A stretch of DNA of 64,000 nt from Rhodococcus spelaei. Lineage in GTDB: Bacteria > Actinomycetota > Actinomycetes > Mycobacteriales > Mycobacteriaceae. The DNA is taken from positions 1 to 64,000 of the forward strand of contig NZ_VIGH01000004.1 of NCBI RefSeq assembly GCF_006704125.1. Direction: 5' to 3'. The notes beneath the pieces are model-generated. The model had not been told where the DNA came from. It saw nothing but the letters and a program-made list of their open reading frames with translations, and did not search any database. A program made the position numbers and the translations under genes. Positions 46,385 through 55,631 of this stretch are shown piece by piece. Position 1 is the first letter of the stretch. Each line of letters starts with the position of its first letter.

Positions 46385-46930
46385 ATGAAGGCGGCAACAC
46401 TGGACGGATTCCTGGCGGACCGAGAGGCCTGGCAGGCCACGCACTGCTCGATCGGCAGGGCGATGGAGGTGGTCGGCACCCGCTCGGCGATGCTGATCCT
46501 GCGCGAGGCCTATTACGGCACAACCAGATTCGACGACTTCGCGCGGAGGGTCGGGATCACCGAGGCAGTCGCCGCGTCCCGACTGCGCGAGCTGACGGCG
46601 GAGGGGCTGTTCGAGCGCACGCCGTACAAGGAACCCGGCCAGCGGACCCGCTACGAGTACGTACTCACGGAGAAGGGCTCCGATCTGCTGCCGGCCGTGC
46701 TGGCCCTGATGCTGTGGGGCGACAAGTACCTGCAGGGCGGTCGCGGGGGACCGCTCGGGCTCAGCGACGACACGACGGGCGATCCGGTCCGGGTCGAGGT
46801 GCGCAGCGAGTCCGGCCGCGAGGTGCCGCTGGCCGAGCTGCGGGTGAGCCCCAATGTCACCGAGGAGCAGGCCGCCCGCGCCCGCGATTCGCACCGGACC
46901 GCCGGACGGCAGTCCACTGGGAGGTCGTAG
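46385..46930 (+). CDS. HxlR-family winged-helix regulator
   Basis: The 181-residue protein has the HxlR winged helix: CSIGRAMEVVGTRSAMLILREAYYGTTRFDDFARRVGITEAVAASRLRELTAEGLFER and YEYVLTEKGSDLLPAVLALMLWGDKYL. The conserved cysteine opening the domain (Cys20, in HCSIG) is often redox- or ligand-responsive. It is divergent from the MFS gene across 56 bp and very likely controls it. The C-terminal extension beyond the domain is long and charged. Confidence 0.85.
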   Translation: MKAATLDGFLADREAWQATHCSIGRAMEVVGTRSAMLILREAYYGTTRFDDFARRVGITEAVAASRLRELTAEGLFERTPYKEPGQRTRYEYVLTEKGSDLLPAVLALMLWGDKYLQGGRGGPLGLSDDTTGDPVRVEVRSESGREVPLAELRVSPNVTEEQAARARDSHRTAGRQSTGRS

Positions 46931-46972
46931 GTCCCGTCAGGGGTGCTCGGAGATCAGGACCCAGGACGAGGG

Positions 46973-47419
46973 TCAAGGGACGGTGATGGCGCGGTCGTCG
47001 GCGAAGTCGACCACCAGCTCGCGGCGCGCGATCTGCCAGCGGCCGTCGGTCTTGCGGTAGCGGTCCTGGTATCGAATCGCGACGGCGTTGTCCCGAAGGG
47101 CGCCGTCCTTCGCGCGGTAGATGTGGTGCGCGGTGCAGTACGTCTGCCCAACCGCGTCGATGTCGGTGGAGTCGAGGACCTGCTGGTGCACCGCGTGATG
47201 CGTGGAGTCCAGGTGCGCGGTCGCGGCCAGCACGGTGCTCGCGATCGCGTCGCCACCCACCGTGGTCGCACTGCCGCCACGCCGCACCAGTGCCGGCGGC
47301 TGCACGAACTCCGCATCGGCGGTGAACAGTCCCGCCACCGTCGCCGCGTCCCTCCTGTCGACCGCCGCGGCGTACCGCCCCACGAGATCCGACAAGGCCA
47401 TCCGGTCCACAACATCCAT
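46973..47419 (-). CDS. SnoaL-like (NTF2-fold) protein, 148 residues
   Basis: The protein fits SnoaL_4: MALSDLVGRYAAAVDRRDAATVAGLFTADAEF, then a variable loop, THHAVHQQVL and a final DGRWQIARRELVVDF. It is the third SnoaL-like protein in the window but is alone here, convergent with the HxlR gene and divergent from an MFS gene. The function is unknown; ring isomerase or dehydratase activities occur in the family. Confidence 0.68.
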   Translation of the reverse strand: MDVVDRMALSDLVGRYAAAVDRRDAATVAGLFTADAEFVQPPALVRRGGSATTVGGDAIASTVLAATAHLDSTHHAVHQQVLDSTDIDAVGQTYCTAHHIYRAKDGALRDNAVAIRYQDRYRKTDGRWQIARRELVVDFADDRAITVP

Positions 47420-47539
47420 AGTCCCGAGTATGCGGTCCCGCGCGAGCGCGCCGTCCGCTGGGCGGGAGCGGGTGTACCGAAACCCGGTCCGGTGCGCGAA
47501 TGTTGGCGTACAAGTGAGTGAAGTACCTCGGGAGGGTCG

Positions 47540-49021
47540 TTGCCAGCACCGTCACACGCCGATCGGACGTCGTCGCCGCGGCTCGTGGTGGTCGCGCTGG
47601 CTTCCTGCGGCATCGCGGTCTCCCTGATGCAGACCATTGTGATGCCGCTGCTGCCCGAGTTCCCCCGGCTGCTGAACACGACGCCGACCAACGCCGCGTG
47701 GCTGGTCACCGCGAACCTCATCGCGGGGGCCGTCTGCGCCCCGGTGCTCGGTCGCCTCGGCGACATGTTCGGCAAACGACGAATGCTGCTGGTGGCACTG
47801 GCCGTGATGGTCGCGGGCAGCATGCTCGGTGCGGTGTCCGACGACTTCCTGGTGGTACTCGTCGCGCGGGCGCTGCAGGGAGCCGCGATGGGTGTGGTGC
47901 CGCTGGGCATCAGCATCATGCGCGACGAGTTGCCCGAGGAGAAGGTCGGCTCCGGCATCGCGCTGATGAGCTCGACGCTCGGCGCGGGCGGCGCCATCGG
48001 CCTGCCGCTGACCGGGGTGGTCGCCGAGAACCTCAGCTGGCACTGGCTGTTCGGCGGTGCCGCGGTGCTCGGCGTGGTCGAGCTGGTCGCGATCTGGCGG
48101 CTGGTGCCGGAGTCCCCGGTCCGGACCGGGGGTCGTTTCGACCTGATCGGAGCGGTCGGGCTCTCCGCGGCGCTGGTCTGCCTGCTGCTCGCCGTCACGC
48201 AAGGCAACGGCTGGGGATGGACGAGCCCGGCGATCCTCGGGCTGTTCGGCGGGTCGATGCTGGTGTTCCTCGGCTGGGGCGTCTACGAGCTACGGCTGCC
48301 GCGCCGCGCGGGCGGGAGCACCCGGCAACCGCTGGTCGACCTGCGTGTCTCGGCGCGCCCGCAGGTGCTGTTGACGAACATCGCGTCGGTGCTGATCGGT
48401 TTCGCCATGTTCACGTCCTTCATGGTCAGCGCGCAGATCTTCCAGGCGCCGACGGACAGTGGATACGGTTTCGGGATGAGTCTCACCCGCAGCGGCATGG
48501 CCCTGCTGCCCGGCGGGTTGATGATGATCGCCTTCTCCCCGGTGACAGCGGGACTGTCCCGCAGGCGTGGACCCCGCACCACCTTCCTCGTCGGCGCCGC
48601 GGTCCTGGCCACCGCCAATCTCGTCCGCACGGTGGCTCCGCATCAACTCGTGGTGGTCGTCGTCACGATCGCGGTCACCTCGATCGGCGCGGCCTTCGCG
48701 TACGGGGCGATCCCGGCGATGATCATGCGGGCAGTCCCGCTGTCGGAGACCGCTGCCGCGAACAGTCTCAACGCGCTGGCCCGGTCCGTCGGCACCTCCA
48801 CGTGCAGCGCGGTCGTTGCCGCGGTCACCACCGCCTCGGTGGTGCAGGTCGCGGGCGTGACCCTCCCGACGGCGGGTGCCTACGCGGCGGTGTTCGCGAT
48901 CGGCTCGCTGGCCGCGGTGTGCGCGTTCGTCGTTGCGGCCCTCATTCCGCGCGACGCCGGCATCGACGCCGGTCTACCGCTCAGTGAGACTGGTCAGGAC
49001 CGAATCCGCATCGCTCCGTAG
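47540..49021 (+). CDS. MFS transporter, DHA2 type
   Basis: The 493-residue protein has TM1 ALASCGIAVSLMQTIVMPLL, the loop GRLGDMFGKRRMLLVA, motif C-like SSTLGAGGAIGLPLTGVV and about 14 helices. The start is TTG 47540 with GGGAGGG five to six bases upstream. It is 56 nt upstream of the steroid side-chain operon on the same strand with no hairpin between, so it may be co-transcribed and export or import a pathway compound. Confidence 0.82.
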   Translation: MPAPSHADRTSSPRLVVVALASCGIAVSLMQTIVMPLLPEFPRLLNTTPTNAAWLVTANLIAGAVCAPVLGRLGDMFGKRRMLLVALAVMVAGSMLGAVSDDFLVVLVARALQGAAMGVVPLGISIMRDELPEEKVGSGIALMSSTLGAGGAIGLPLTGVVAENLSWHWLFGGAAVLGVVELVAIWRLVPESPVRTGGRFDLIGAVGLSAALVCLLLAVTQGNGWGWTSPAILGLFGGSMLVFLGWGVYELRLPRRAGGSTRQPLVDLRVSARPQVLLTNIASVLIGFAMFTSFMVSAQIFQAPTDSGYGFGMSLTRSGMALLPGGLMMIAFSPVTAGLSRRRGPRTTFLVGAAVLATANLVRTVAPHQLVVVVVTIAVTSIGAAFAYGAIPAMIMRAVPLSETAAANSLNALARSVGTSTCSAVVAAVTTASVVQVAGVTLPTAGAYAAVFAIGSLAAVCAFVVAALIPRDAGIDAGLPLSETGQDRIRIAP

Positions 49022-49077
49022 CGTCCGATCCTGCGCGAGGTGTACGTGGATACAGCGCGAGAAACGGGAGTGCATCG

Positions 49078-50244
49078 ATGGAGTTGAGGGAGTCTGCAGC
49101 GCAGGTCGAACTGCGCAGGGAGCTGCGTGCGTACTTCGCGGCGCTGTTGCCGGAGGAGAAGCGCCGCAAGGCAGGCGAGGAGGGCGTGGGCGGCCAGTAC
49201 TTCCGCGAGGTCGTCAAGCTGCTGGGCAAGGACGGCTGGCTGGGCATCGGGTGGCCGGTCGAGTACGGCGGGCAGGGCCGCTCGATCGAGGAGCAGTTCG
49301 TCTTCTTCGACGAGGTCCAGCGGGCCGGGCTGCCGTTCCCGTTCGTCACCGTGAACACCGTCGGCCCGACGCTGATGAAGTACGGCACCGAGGAGCAGAA
49401 GGAACGCTTCCTGCCGGGCATCCTCGCAGGCGACATCGTCTTCGCGATCGGCTACACCGAGCCGGAGGCCGGCACCGACCTGGCCTCGCTCAAGACTCGC
49501 GCCGTCCTCGACGGCGAGGAGTGGGTGGTCGACGGCAACAAGATCTTCACCTCCGGCGCCAACACCGCCGACTACGTGTGGCTCGCGTGCCGCACCGATC
49601 CCGAGGCCCCCAAGCACAAGGGCATCTCGATCCTGGTCGTTCCCACCGACGACGCCGGCTTCTCGTGGTCCCCGATCCCGACCGTCGGTGGCCTGACGGT
49701 GACTTCGACGTACTACAGCGCCATCCGTGTTCCGCAGGCCGACGTGATCGGTGAGGTCAACGGTGGCTGGCAGCTGATCGCCGCGCAGCTCAACCACGAG
49801 CGCATCGGCCTCGCCGCGATCGGTGGCCGCACCTACGGCCTGTGGCACCAGGTCCTCGCCTGGGCCAAGGAGAATGGCGCCATCGAGATCCCTTGGGTGC
49901 AGCAGGAATTCGCGCGCACCCACGCGAAGCTCGAGGCCATGCGCCTGTTGAACTGGAAAATGACGGCAGCCGTCGCGGCGGACACCCTGTCCGGCGCGGA
50001 CGCCGGCGCCACCAAGGCGTACGGCACGGAGACGCACATCGACGTCTACCGCACCCTGCTCGGAATCCTCGGCGCTGCGGGACGAATCCGGCCCGAGTCG
50101 CCGGGTGCGCTGCTGGCCGGTCAGATCGAGCAGATCTCCCGCCAGGGCATGGTCAACACGTTCGGTGGCGGCGTCAACGAGGTCCTGCGCGACATGGTCG
50201 GCACGATGGGCCTGGGCCTGGTGCGGGAGAAGAGGGTCAAGTGA
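49078..50244 (+). CDS. FadE29/ChsE-like acyl-CoA dehydrogenase subunit
   Basis: The 388-residue ACAD has GYTEPEAGTDLASLKTRA and VDGNKIFTSGANTADYVW (flavin and substrate middle domain), and ends with QGMVNTFGGGVNEVLRDMVG. It lacks the isolated catalytic-base motifs of simple fatty acid ACADs, as expected for one half of the steroid alpha2beta2 enzymes. Its likely partner is the 370-residue subunit at 51203. Known pairs of this kind (FadE28-FadE29) desaturate the three-carbon side chain of 3-oxo-4-pregnene-20-carboxyl-CoA. It opens an eight-gene operon; GAAACGGGAG precedes the ATG. Its TGA overlaps the next GTG. Confidence 0.85.
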   Translation: MELRESAAQVELRRELRAYFAALLPEEKRRKAGEEGVGGQYFREVVKLLGKDGWLGIGWPVEYGGQGRSIEEQFVFFDEVQRAGLPFPFVTVNTVGPTLMKYGTEEQKERFLPGILAGDIVFAIGYTEPEAGTDLASLKTRAVLDGEEWVVDGNKIFTSGANTADYVWLACRTDPEAPKHKGISILVVPTDDAGFSWSPIPTVGGLTVTSTYYSAIRVPQADVIGEVNGGWQLIAAQLNHERIGLAAIGGRTYGLWHQVLAWAKENGAIEIPWVQQEFARTHAKLEAMRLLNWKMTAAVAADTLSGADAGATKAYGTETHIDVYRTLLGILGAAGRIRPESPGALLAGQIEQISRQGMVNTFGGGVNEVLRDMVGTMGLGLVREKRVK

Positions 50245-51203
50245 GCGACTTCCTCACCACACTCAAGGAATTCGAGGGACAGGTCCTCACCCCGACGACG
50301 TGGGGCCCCGACGCGGTCAACACTCCGATGATCCGGCACTGGGTCGAGACGATGGGCGACACCAGCCCCGTCTACCTCGACGACGAGGCCGCCCGCGCCA
50401 CCGGACGTGACGGGGCCGTCGCGCCCGCGCTGATGGCACAGGTGTGGACCATGCGCACGTTCAACGACAAGATGGCGAACAACGATCCGTCGCAGGTGTG
50501 GACCGACCTGATCGCCACGCTCGACGCCGAGGGCTTCACGTCCGTCGTCGCGACCGACTCGGACTTCGAGTTCTTCGTGGAACTTCGCCCCGGCGACCGG
50601 GTTTCGCTCACCGAGGTGATCGAGTCGATCTCCGAGGAGAAGAAGACGGGTCTCGGTGTCGGGCACTTCGTCACGACACTGAAGACGTACCGCCGCGGCG
50701 GTGCCGCAAATGCGCACAGTGGCGACGACGAGGTTGTCGCCACCCAGCGGTGGCGCACCCTCCGCTTCAAGCCGAAGGCCGCGGAAGAGCCCAAGGGCCT
50801 GCGCCCGCGTCCGGCGCTCAACGCCGACAACGCCTTCTGGTTCGAGGCCGCCAAGGAGCACCGACTGGTGATCCAGCGCTGCACCGCCTGCGGCACGTTG
50901 CGCCACCCCACGGGACCGATGTGCGGGGCGTGCCAGTCGCTCGACTGGGACACCGTCGACGCCTCGGGCCGCGGCACCGTCTACAGCTTCGTCGTCAACC
51001 ACCACCCGCGGATCCCCGGATTCGAGTACCCGCTCGTCGTTGCGACGATCGAACTCGAAGAGGGCACCCGACTGATCGCGAACATGACCGGTGTGACGCC
51101 GGACGACGTCGAGATCGACATGCCGGTGGTACTGGACTGGATCGACGCCGACCCGGATCTGACGCTGCCCGCGTTCCGGCCGGCCGCACGGGAGGACTCG
51201 TAA
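50241..51203 (+). CDS. chsH2: ChsH2-like MaoC/DUF35 fusion hydratase subunit
   Basis: The 320-residue protein joins an N-terminal hot-dog (MaoC-like) domain, residues about 5-185, to a DUF35 domain with a four-cysteine zinc ribbon, Cys214, Cys217, Cys228 and Cys231 (CTACG and CGAC), and an OB-fold. This is the architecture of ChsH2, whose MaoC part pairs with ChsH1 to hydrate the C17 side-chain enoyl-CoA and whose DUF35 part binds the Ltp2 aldolase. All these partners are in the same operon. The GTG overlaps the upstream TGA and the TAA overlaps the next ATG (TAATG). Confidence 0.88.
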   Translation: MSDFLTTLKEFEGQVLTPTTWGPDAVNTPMIRHWVETMGDTSPVYLDDEAARATGRDGAVAPALMAQVWTMRTFNDKMANNDPSQVWTDLIATLDAEGFTSVVATDSDFEFFVELRPGDRVSLTEVIESISEEKKTGLGVGHFVTTLKTYRRGGAANAHSGDDEVVATQRWRTLRFKPKAAEEPKGLRPRPALNADNAFWFEAAKEHRLVIQRCTACGTLRHPTGPMCGACQSLDWDTVDASGRGTVYSFVVNHHPRIPGFEYPLVVATIELEEGTRLIANMTGVTPDDVEIDMPVVLDWIDADPDLTLPAFRPAAREDS

Positions 51204-52315
51204 TGGATTTCAAGTACAGCGAAGAGCAAGAAGCAATTCGCAACCTCGCCGGCGAGGTCTTCACCAGCAAGGCCGACATCGACCGGGTCAAGCAGGTCGA
51301 GCTGAGCGACGAGCGCATCGACCGCGACCTCTGGCGCGAACTGGCGAACACCGGCCTGCTCGGCATCGCCCTGCCCGAGAACCTCGGCGGCGGCGGACTC
51401 GGCCTCGCCGAGCTGTACGTGCTGCTCGAGCAGCAGGGCCGGCATGTCGCGCCCGTGCCAATCTGGCAGTCGGCCCTCGCGGCCCTCGCAGTTGCCGAGT
51501 TCGGCACCGACGAGCAGGCCGCAGCGCTGGTCCCCGGTGTCGCCGAGGGCACCAGCTTCCTGACGGTCGGACTCGAGGAGTTCGGCCCGTACGTCGACGG
51601 TGACCCGGAGACCACGGCCACCGAGGTCGCCGGCCAGTGGACGCTGACCGGCGCGAAGGCCGTCGTCCCGATCACCCACGTCGCGGACCGCGCGATCGTC
51701 TCGGCGACCACGCCGACCGGTGCCGCACTGTTCGTCGTCGACCTGGCCGCCGCGGGCGTCTCGGTCGAGCAGACGCAGTCCACGAACTGGGAGATCTGCG
51801 GCAACGTCACGTTCGAGTCCGCTCCGGCCGAGCTGCTCGGCCCCGCCGACGGCACCGCCGCGCAGTGGCTGGTCGACCGCGTCGAGCTCGCACTCGCCGC
51901 GATCCAGTTGGGTGTCGGCTCCGCGGCGGTGGAGCAGACGGTCACCTACCTCAACGGCAGGCACCAGTTCGGGCGCCCGCTCGCGACGTTCCAGGCCGTC
52001 AACCACCAGCTGGCGGACTGCTACATCGACCTCCAGGCGATGAGCGTGACGCTGTCGCAGGCCGCGCAGAACCTCGCCGACGGCATCGATCCGGGCACCT
52101 CCGTGCTGGTCGCGAAGTGGTGGGCCACCGACGGCGGCCAGCGCATCGTGCACCGCACCACCCACCTGCACGGCGGCATGGGCGTCGACACCGACTACCC
52201 GGTCCACCGGCACCTGTTGTGGGGCAAGCAGATCGGTGCCACCCTCGGCGGCTCCGCGTCCGATCTCGCACGCCTCGGCGCGCAGATCGCGGCCGGTGTC
52301 GAGGTGGTCGGATGA
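51203..52315 (+). CDS. FadE28/ChsE-like acyl-CoA dehydrogenase subunit
   Basis: The 370-residue ACAD has an N-terminal helical domain opening FKYSEEQEAIRNLAGEVF, a reduced middle domain, QFGRPLATFQAVNHQLADCYID, and THLHGGMGVDTDYPVHRHLLWGKQ, the pattern recalled for FadE28. It is the natural partner of the dehydrogenase at 49078 in a heterotetramer; in such pairs each active site is built across two different subunits. The ATG overlaps the upstream stop. A 94-nt gap with short repeats follows before the next gene, the only loose joint of the operon. Confidence 0.85.
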   Translation: MDFKYSEEQEAIRNLAGEVFTSKADIDRVKQVELSDERIDRDLWRELANTGLLGIALPENLGGGGLGLAELYVLLEQQGRHVAPVPIWQSALAALAVAEFGTDEQAAALVPGVAEGTSFLTVGLEEFGPYVDGDPETTATEVAGQWTLTGAKAVVPITHVADRAIVSATTPTGAALFVVDLAAAGVSVEQTQSTNWEICGNVTFESAPAELLGPADGTAAQWLVDRVELALAAIQLGVGSAAVEQTVTYLNGRHQFGRPLATFQAVNHQLADCYIDLQAMSVTLSQAAQNLADGIDPGTSVLVAKWWATDGGQRIVHRTTHLHGGMGVDTDYPVHRHLLWGKQIGATLGGSASDLARLGAQIAAGVEVVG

Positions 52316-52348
52316 GCCTGACTCCCATCTCGGCCCGTCCATCCGCTC

Positions 52349-52386
52349 CTCGCTGCGTTCCTCGCTGCGCTGCGGTACTCGCTGCG
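52349..52386. repeat. CTCGCTGCG micro-repeats within the operon gap
   Basis: CTCGCTGCG occurs at 52349-52357, 52361-52369 and 52378-52386 in the 94-nt gap before the ChsH1-like gene. The role is unknown; it may be a remnant of replication slippage. Confidence 0.5.
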
Positions 52387-52409
52387 ATGCTCCGGAAGGA
52401 CCTCGTCTC

Positions 52410-52844
52410 ATGATCACCGCACCCGCCCTGACCGGGCGCAGCTACGACGACATCACGGTCGGCGAGGTGCTGCCCGAGCTGGCGATCCCGCTGACCCGCA
52501 CGCTGATCGTGGCCACCGCGATCGCGACCCGCGACTTCCAGGACGTGCACCACGACCCCGAGCTGGCGCGCGAGCGCGGCTCGAAGGACGTGTTCATGAA
52601 CATCCTCACCAGCAACGGTCTGGCGGGGCGCTTCGTGACGGACTGGGCGGGCCCGCACGCCGTACTGCGCCGGGTGAAGATCCGTCTCGGTGCCCCGAAC
52701 TACCCCGGCGACACCATGACGATGACCGGCGAGGTCGTCTCCAAGGCGGACGGACTGGTCGAGGTGAAGGTGCAGGGCGCGAACAGCATGGGCAACCACC
52801 TCTCCGGCACAGTCACCGTTGCATTCGCAGAAGGGACCAGATGA
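52410..52844 (+). CDS. chsH1: ChsH1-like MaoC hydratase subunit
   Basis: The 144-residue protein is a single hot-dog domain with the hydratase motif reading RDFQDVHHDPELARERGSKDVFMNIL, where the Asp and His of the usual DxNxxH are kept (DVHHD). In the known system ChsH1 carries the catalytic residues and pairs with the MaoC half of ChsH2. AAGGA precedes ATG 52410. Its stop overlaps the Ltp2-like start. Confidence 0.85.
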   Translation: MITAPALTGRSYDDITVGEVLPELAIPLTRTLIVATAIATRDFQDVHHDPELARERGSKDVFMNILTSNGLAGRFVTDWAGPHAVLRRVKIRLGAPNYPGDTMTMTGEVVSKADGLVEVKVQGANSMGNHLSGTVTVAFAEGTR

Positions 52845-54022
52845 TGGCGATCAGCCCCCTGTCCGGCGCCGCCGCGATCGTCGGTATCGGCGCCACCGAG
52901 TTCTCCAAGAATTCCGGCCGCAGTGAACTGCAGTTGGCCTGCGAGGCTGTTGTCGCCGCGCTCGCCGACGCCGGCATCGACCCGTCCGAGGTGGACGGCC
53001 TGTCCACCTTCACCGCCGAAACCAACGGCGAGATTCACGTGGCCCGCAACTGCGGCCTCGGCGAGCTGAAGTTCTTCTCCCGCATCGGGTACGGCGGCGG
53101 TGCCGCCTGCGGGCCGGTGCAGCAGGCCGCGATGGCGGTCGCAACCGGTGTCGCCGACGTCGTCGTCTGCTACCGCGCGTTCAACGAACGGTCGGGTGTG
53201 CGGTACGGACTCGGCCAGCACGATCGGCCGATGGACAGCACCGCGGACCGCGCCGCCTACGCGTGGATGACCCCGCAGGGTTTGTCGACTCCCGCTCAGT
53301 GGGTCGCCATGTTCGCCCGCCGGTACATGCATCAGTACGGTGCGACGAGTGAGGATTTCGGTCGGGTCGCGGTGGTCGCGCGTAAGCACGCCGCCAACAA
53401 CCCGCACGCGTGGTTCTACGAGCGTCCGATCACGCTCGAGGACCACCAGAACTCGCGCTGGATCGCCGAGCCGCTGCACTTGCTGGACTGCTGCCAGGAG
53501 ACCGACGGTGGGCAGGCTCTCGTCATCGTCTCCGCGGAGCGGGCAAAGACGTTGGCCAACAAGCCCGTCGTCATCAAGGCCGCCGCGCAGGGCAGTGGCA
53601 AGGATCAGCACATGATGACCAGCTACTACCGTCCCGACATCACCGGCATCCCGGAGATGGGACTGGTCGGCCGCCAGCTGTACGGACAGAGCGGGCTGAC
53701 CCCCGACGACATCCAGGCCGCGGTCCTCTACGACCACTTCACCCCGCTGGTGCTGCCGCAGCTCGAGGAACTCGGCTTCTGCAAGCCCGGCGAGGCCAAG
53801 GACTTCATCCGCGAGGGCAACCTGGAGATCGGTGGCCGACTGCCCACCAACACCCACGGTGGCCAGGTCGGCGAGGCCTACCTGCACGGCGTCAACGGCG
53901 TCGCCGAGGCCGTCCGCGTGATCCGCGGAACCTCGACGAACCAGCCGGGCGACGTGGAGAACATACTGGTGACCGCGGGCACCGCCGTGCCGACCAGCGG
54001 ACTGATTCTGGGAGCAGCGTGA
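52841..54022 (+). CDS. ltp2: Ltp2-like steroid side-chain retro-aldolase
   Basis: The 393-residue protein has the thiolase fold but lacks the thiolase cysteines. The two tyrosines of the Ltp2 active site appear as Tyr297 (AVLYDHFTP) and Tyr347 (GEAYLHGVNG), fitting the known pair Tyr294/Tyr344 with a shift of three. Ltp2 works with the DUF35 domain of ChsH2 to split 17-hydroxy-pregnene-20-carboxyl-CoA into a 17-keto steroid and propionyl-CoA. ATG 52841 overlaps the ChsH1-like stop (ATGATGG); the second ATG is equally possible. Confidence 0.9.
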   Translation: MMAISPLSGAAAIVGIGATEFSKNSGRSELQLACEAVVAALADAGIDPSEVDGLSTFTAETNGEIHVARNCGLGELKFFSRIGYGGGAACGPVQQAAMAVATGVADVVVCYRAFNERSGVRYGLGQHDRPMDSTADRAAYAWMTPQGLSTPAQWVAMFARRYMHQYGATSEDFGRVAVVARKHAANNPHAWFYERPITLEDHQNSRWIAEPLHLLDCCQETDGGQALVIVSAERAKTLANKPVVIKAAAQGSGKDQHMMTSYYRPDITGIPEMGLVGRQLYGQSGLTPDDIQAAVLYDHFTPLVLPQLEELGFCKPGEAKDFIREGNLEIGGRLPTNTHGGQVGEAYLHGVNGVAEAVRVIRGTSTNQPGDVENILVTAGTAVPTSGLILGAA

Positions 54023-54819
54023 TGACGACGACTTTGAATGCAGGCCAGTGGCGGGGCGTCGACCTCGGCACTCGCACGGTCAGCTACACCGAACGCGACG
54101 CGATCATCTACGCGCTCGCGGTCGGCGCCCAGGCCACCGAGCTGGACCTCGTCTTCGAGGAGCGGCTGCGGGTGCTGCCGACGTTCGCGCTGACCCTGGC
54201 CCAGTGGGCGCCGGACGAGCTGGGGCTGCGAGGTGCCTTCGACATGAAGACGGCGCTGCACGGCTCGCAGGAGCTCAAGGTGCTTGCACCGATGCCCCGC
54301 AACGGTGAGATCACGCTGAAGGCCAGCGTCGGCGAGGTCTGGGACAAGGGCGCTGCCGCGGTGTTCGAGGTGGTCGTCGAGAGCGAGTACTTCGTGGCGA
54401 CCTGGTCGCTGTTCGCGCCCGGCTACGGCGGATTCGGCGGGGAGCGGGGACCGTCCAAGCCCGCCGCCCCGGTCGGGGAGCCGACGGTCACGACCGAGTT
54501 GGTCACCAGCGCCAATCAGACCGCGCTGTACCGCCTGCTCGGCGACAAGCACCACATCCACATCGACCCCGAGGCGGCCGCGCACATCGGTCAGCCGCGC
54601 CCGATCATGCACGGCCTGTGCACGCTCGCGGCGAGCACGCTGCCGATCGCGCGGGAACTGGGCGTGCATCCCGCGGATCTGGTCGAGCTGTCGGGTCGCT
54701 TTGCGGCGCCGGTGTTTCCGGGCCAGAGCCTGCCTATCCGTGGCTGGCAGACCGACCGCGCCGTCGATTTCGAGCTGGGCGACGCGATCTCCGGCGCCCG
54801 CGTGAAGTTCGCGGGCTGA
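54022..54819 (+). CDS. Double hot-dog MaoC-type hydratase with altered catalytic motif
   Basis: The 265-residue protein resembles the ChsH3-like gene at 24533: TERDAIIYALAVGAQATELDLVFEERLRVLPTFALTLAQW, then ASVGEVWDKGAAAVFEVV, then the hydratase-2 region. That region reads YRLLGDKHHIHIDPEAA where the intact form is GDxNPxHxDP, so the catalytic asparagine is a histidine while Asp and His remain. It may have altered substrate use or lowered activity. The ATG shares one base with the Ltp2 stop. Both MaoC genes of this size lie in side-chain operons. Confidence 0.78.
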   Translation: MTTTLNAGQWRGVDLGTRTVSYTERDAIIYALAVGAQATELDLVFEERLRVLPTFALTLAQWAPDELGLRGAFDMKTALHGSQELKVLAPMPRNGEITLKASVGEVWDKGAAAVFEVVVESEYFVATWSLFAPGYGGFGGERGPSKPAAPVGEPTVTTELVTSANQTALYRLLGDKHHIHIDPEAAAHIGQPRPIMHGLCTLAASTLPIARELGVHPADLVELSGRFAAPVFPGQSLPIRGWQTDRAVDFELGDAISGARVKFAG

Positions 54820-54823
54820 GCGG

Positions 54824-55606
54824 GTGGCCATCGCGAATCCCGCCGACTTCACCGGCAAGTCGGTCCTGATCACCGGCGGTACCAAGGGAATCGGCCGCGT
54901 CACCGCGGAGACGTTCCTCGCCGCGGGCGCGCGGGTGACCGTCTGCGCGCGCAGTGAGCCGGAGACGTTGCCGGAGACCGACGGTCGACGGGCCGAGTTC
55001 CTGCCCGTCGACGTCCGTGACGCAGACGCGGTCAAGGAGATGGTCGAGGCCGCCCGCGCCGCGATGGGTGGGCTCGACGTGCTGATCAACAACGCGGGCG
55101 GATCGCCGGACGCCGACGCGGCGACCGTGTCCACCCGGTTCGTCGACAAGATCGTCGCCCTGAACCTGTTGGCCCCCTTCTACGTCGCGCAGGCCGCCAA
55201 CGCGATCATGCAGCAGCAGGAGACCGGTGGCGCGATCGTCAACATCGGGTCGGTGTCCGCGCACGACCCGCAGCCCGGTACCGCCGCCTACTCGGCGGCC
55301 AAGGCCGGCCTGCTGATGCTCACCAAGGCGCTCGCGCTGGAGTGGGCGCCGAAGGTCCGCGTCAACCACATCACCACCGGACTGATCCGCACCGAGGCCG
55401 CGGCGTCGGTGTACGGCGAGGACGGCGGCGCCGCCGTCACCGCCACGCTGCCGATCGGCCGGATGGCGGTGCCGTCCGACATCGCCGGCGCCTGCCTGTT
55501 CCTGGCCGGTCCGCTGGCGTCGTACGTCAACGGTGCCGACATCGCCGTCCACGGCGGTGGCGAGTACCCGGCTCGCTACATCGCCACTCACCCCGAAATC
55601 GGCTGA
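54824..55606 (+). CDS. Short-chain dehydrogenase/reductase
   Basis: The 260-residue protein has LITGGTKGIGRVTAETF, INNAGG, a serine in NIGSVSAHDP and YSAAK. It lies four bases after the hydratase, starts with GTG and belongs to the operon. Mycobacterial side-chain regions carry comparable paired SDR genes next to chsE/ltp genes. A 3-hydroxyacyl-CoA or hydroxysteroid dehydrogenase is likely. Confidence 0.78.
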   Translation: MAIANPADFTGKSVLITGGTKGIGRVTAETFLAAGARVTVCARSEPETLPETDGRRAEFLPVDVRDADAVKEMVEAARAAMGGLDVLINNAGGSPDADAATVSTRFVDKIVALNLLAPFYVAQAANAIMQQQETGGAIVNIGSVSAHDPQPGTAAYSAAKAGLLMLTKALALEWAPKVRVNHITTGLIRTEAAASVYGEDGGAAVTATLPIGRMAVPSDIAGACLFLAGPLASYVNGADIAVHGGGEYPARYIATHPEIG

Positions 55607-55631
55607 CTCACTTCATGATCGGAGCATGACC

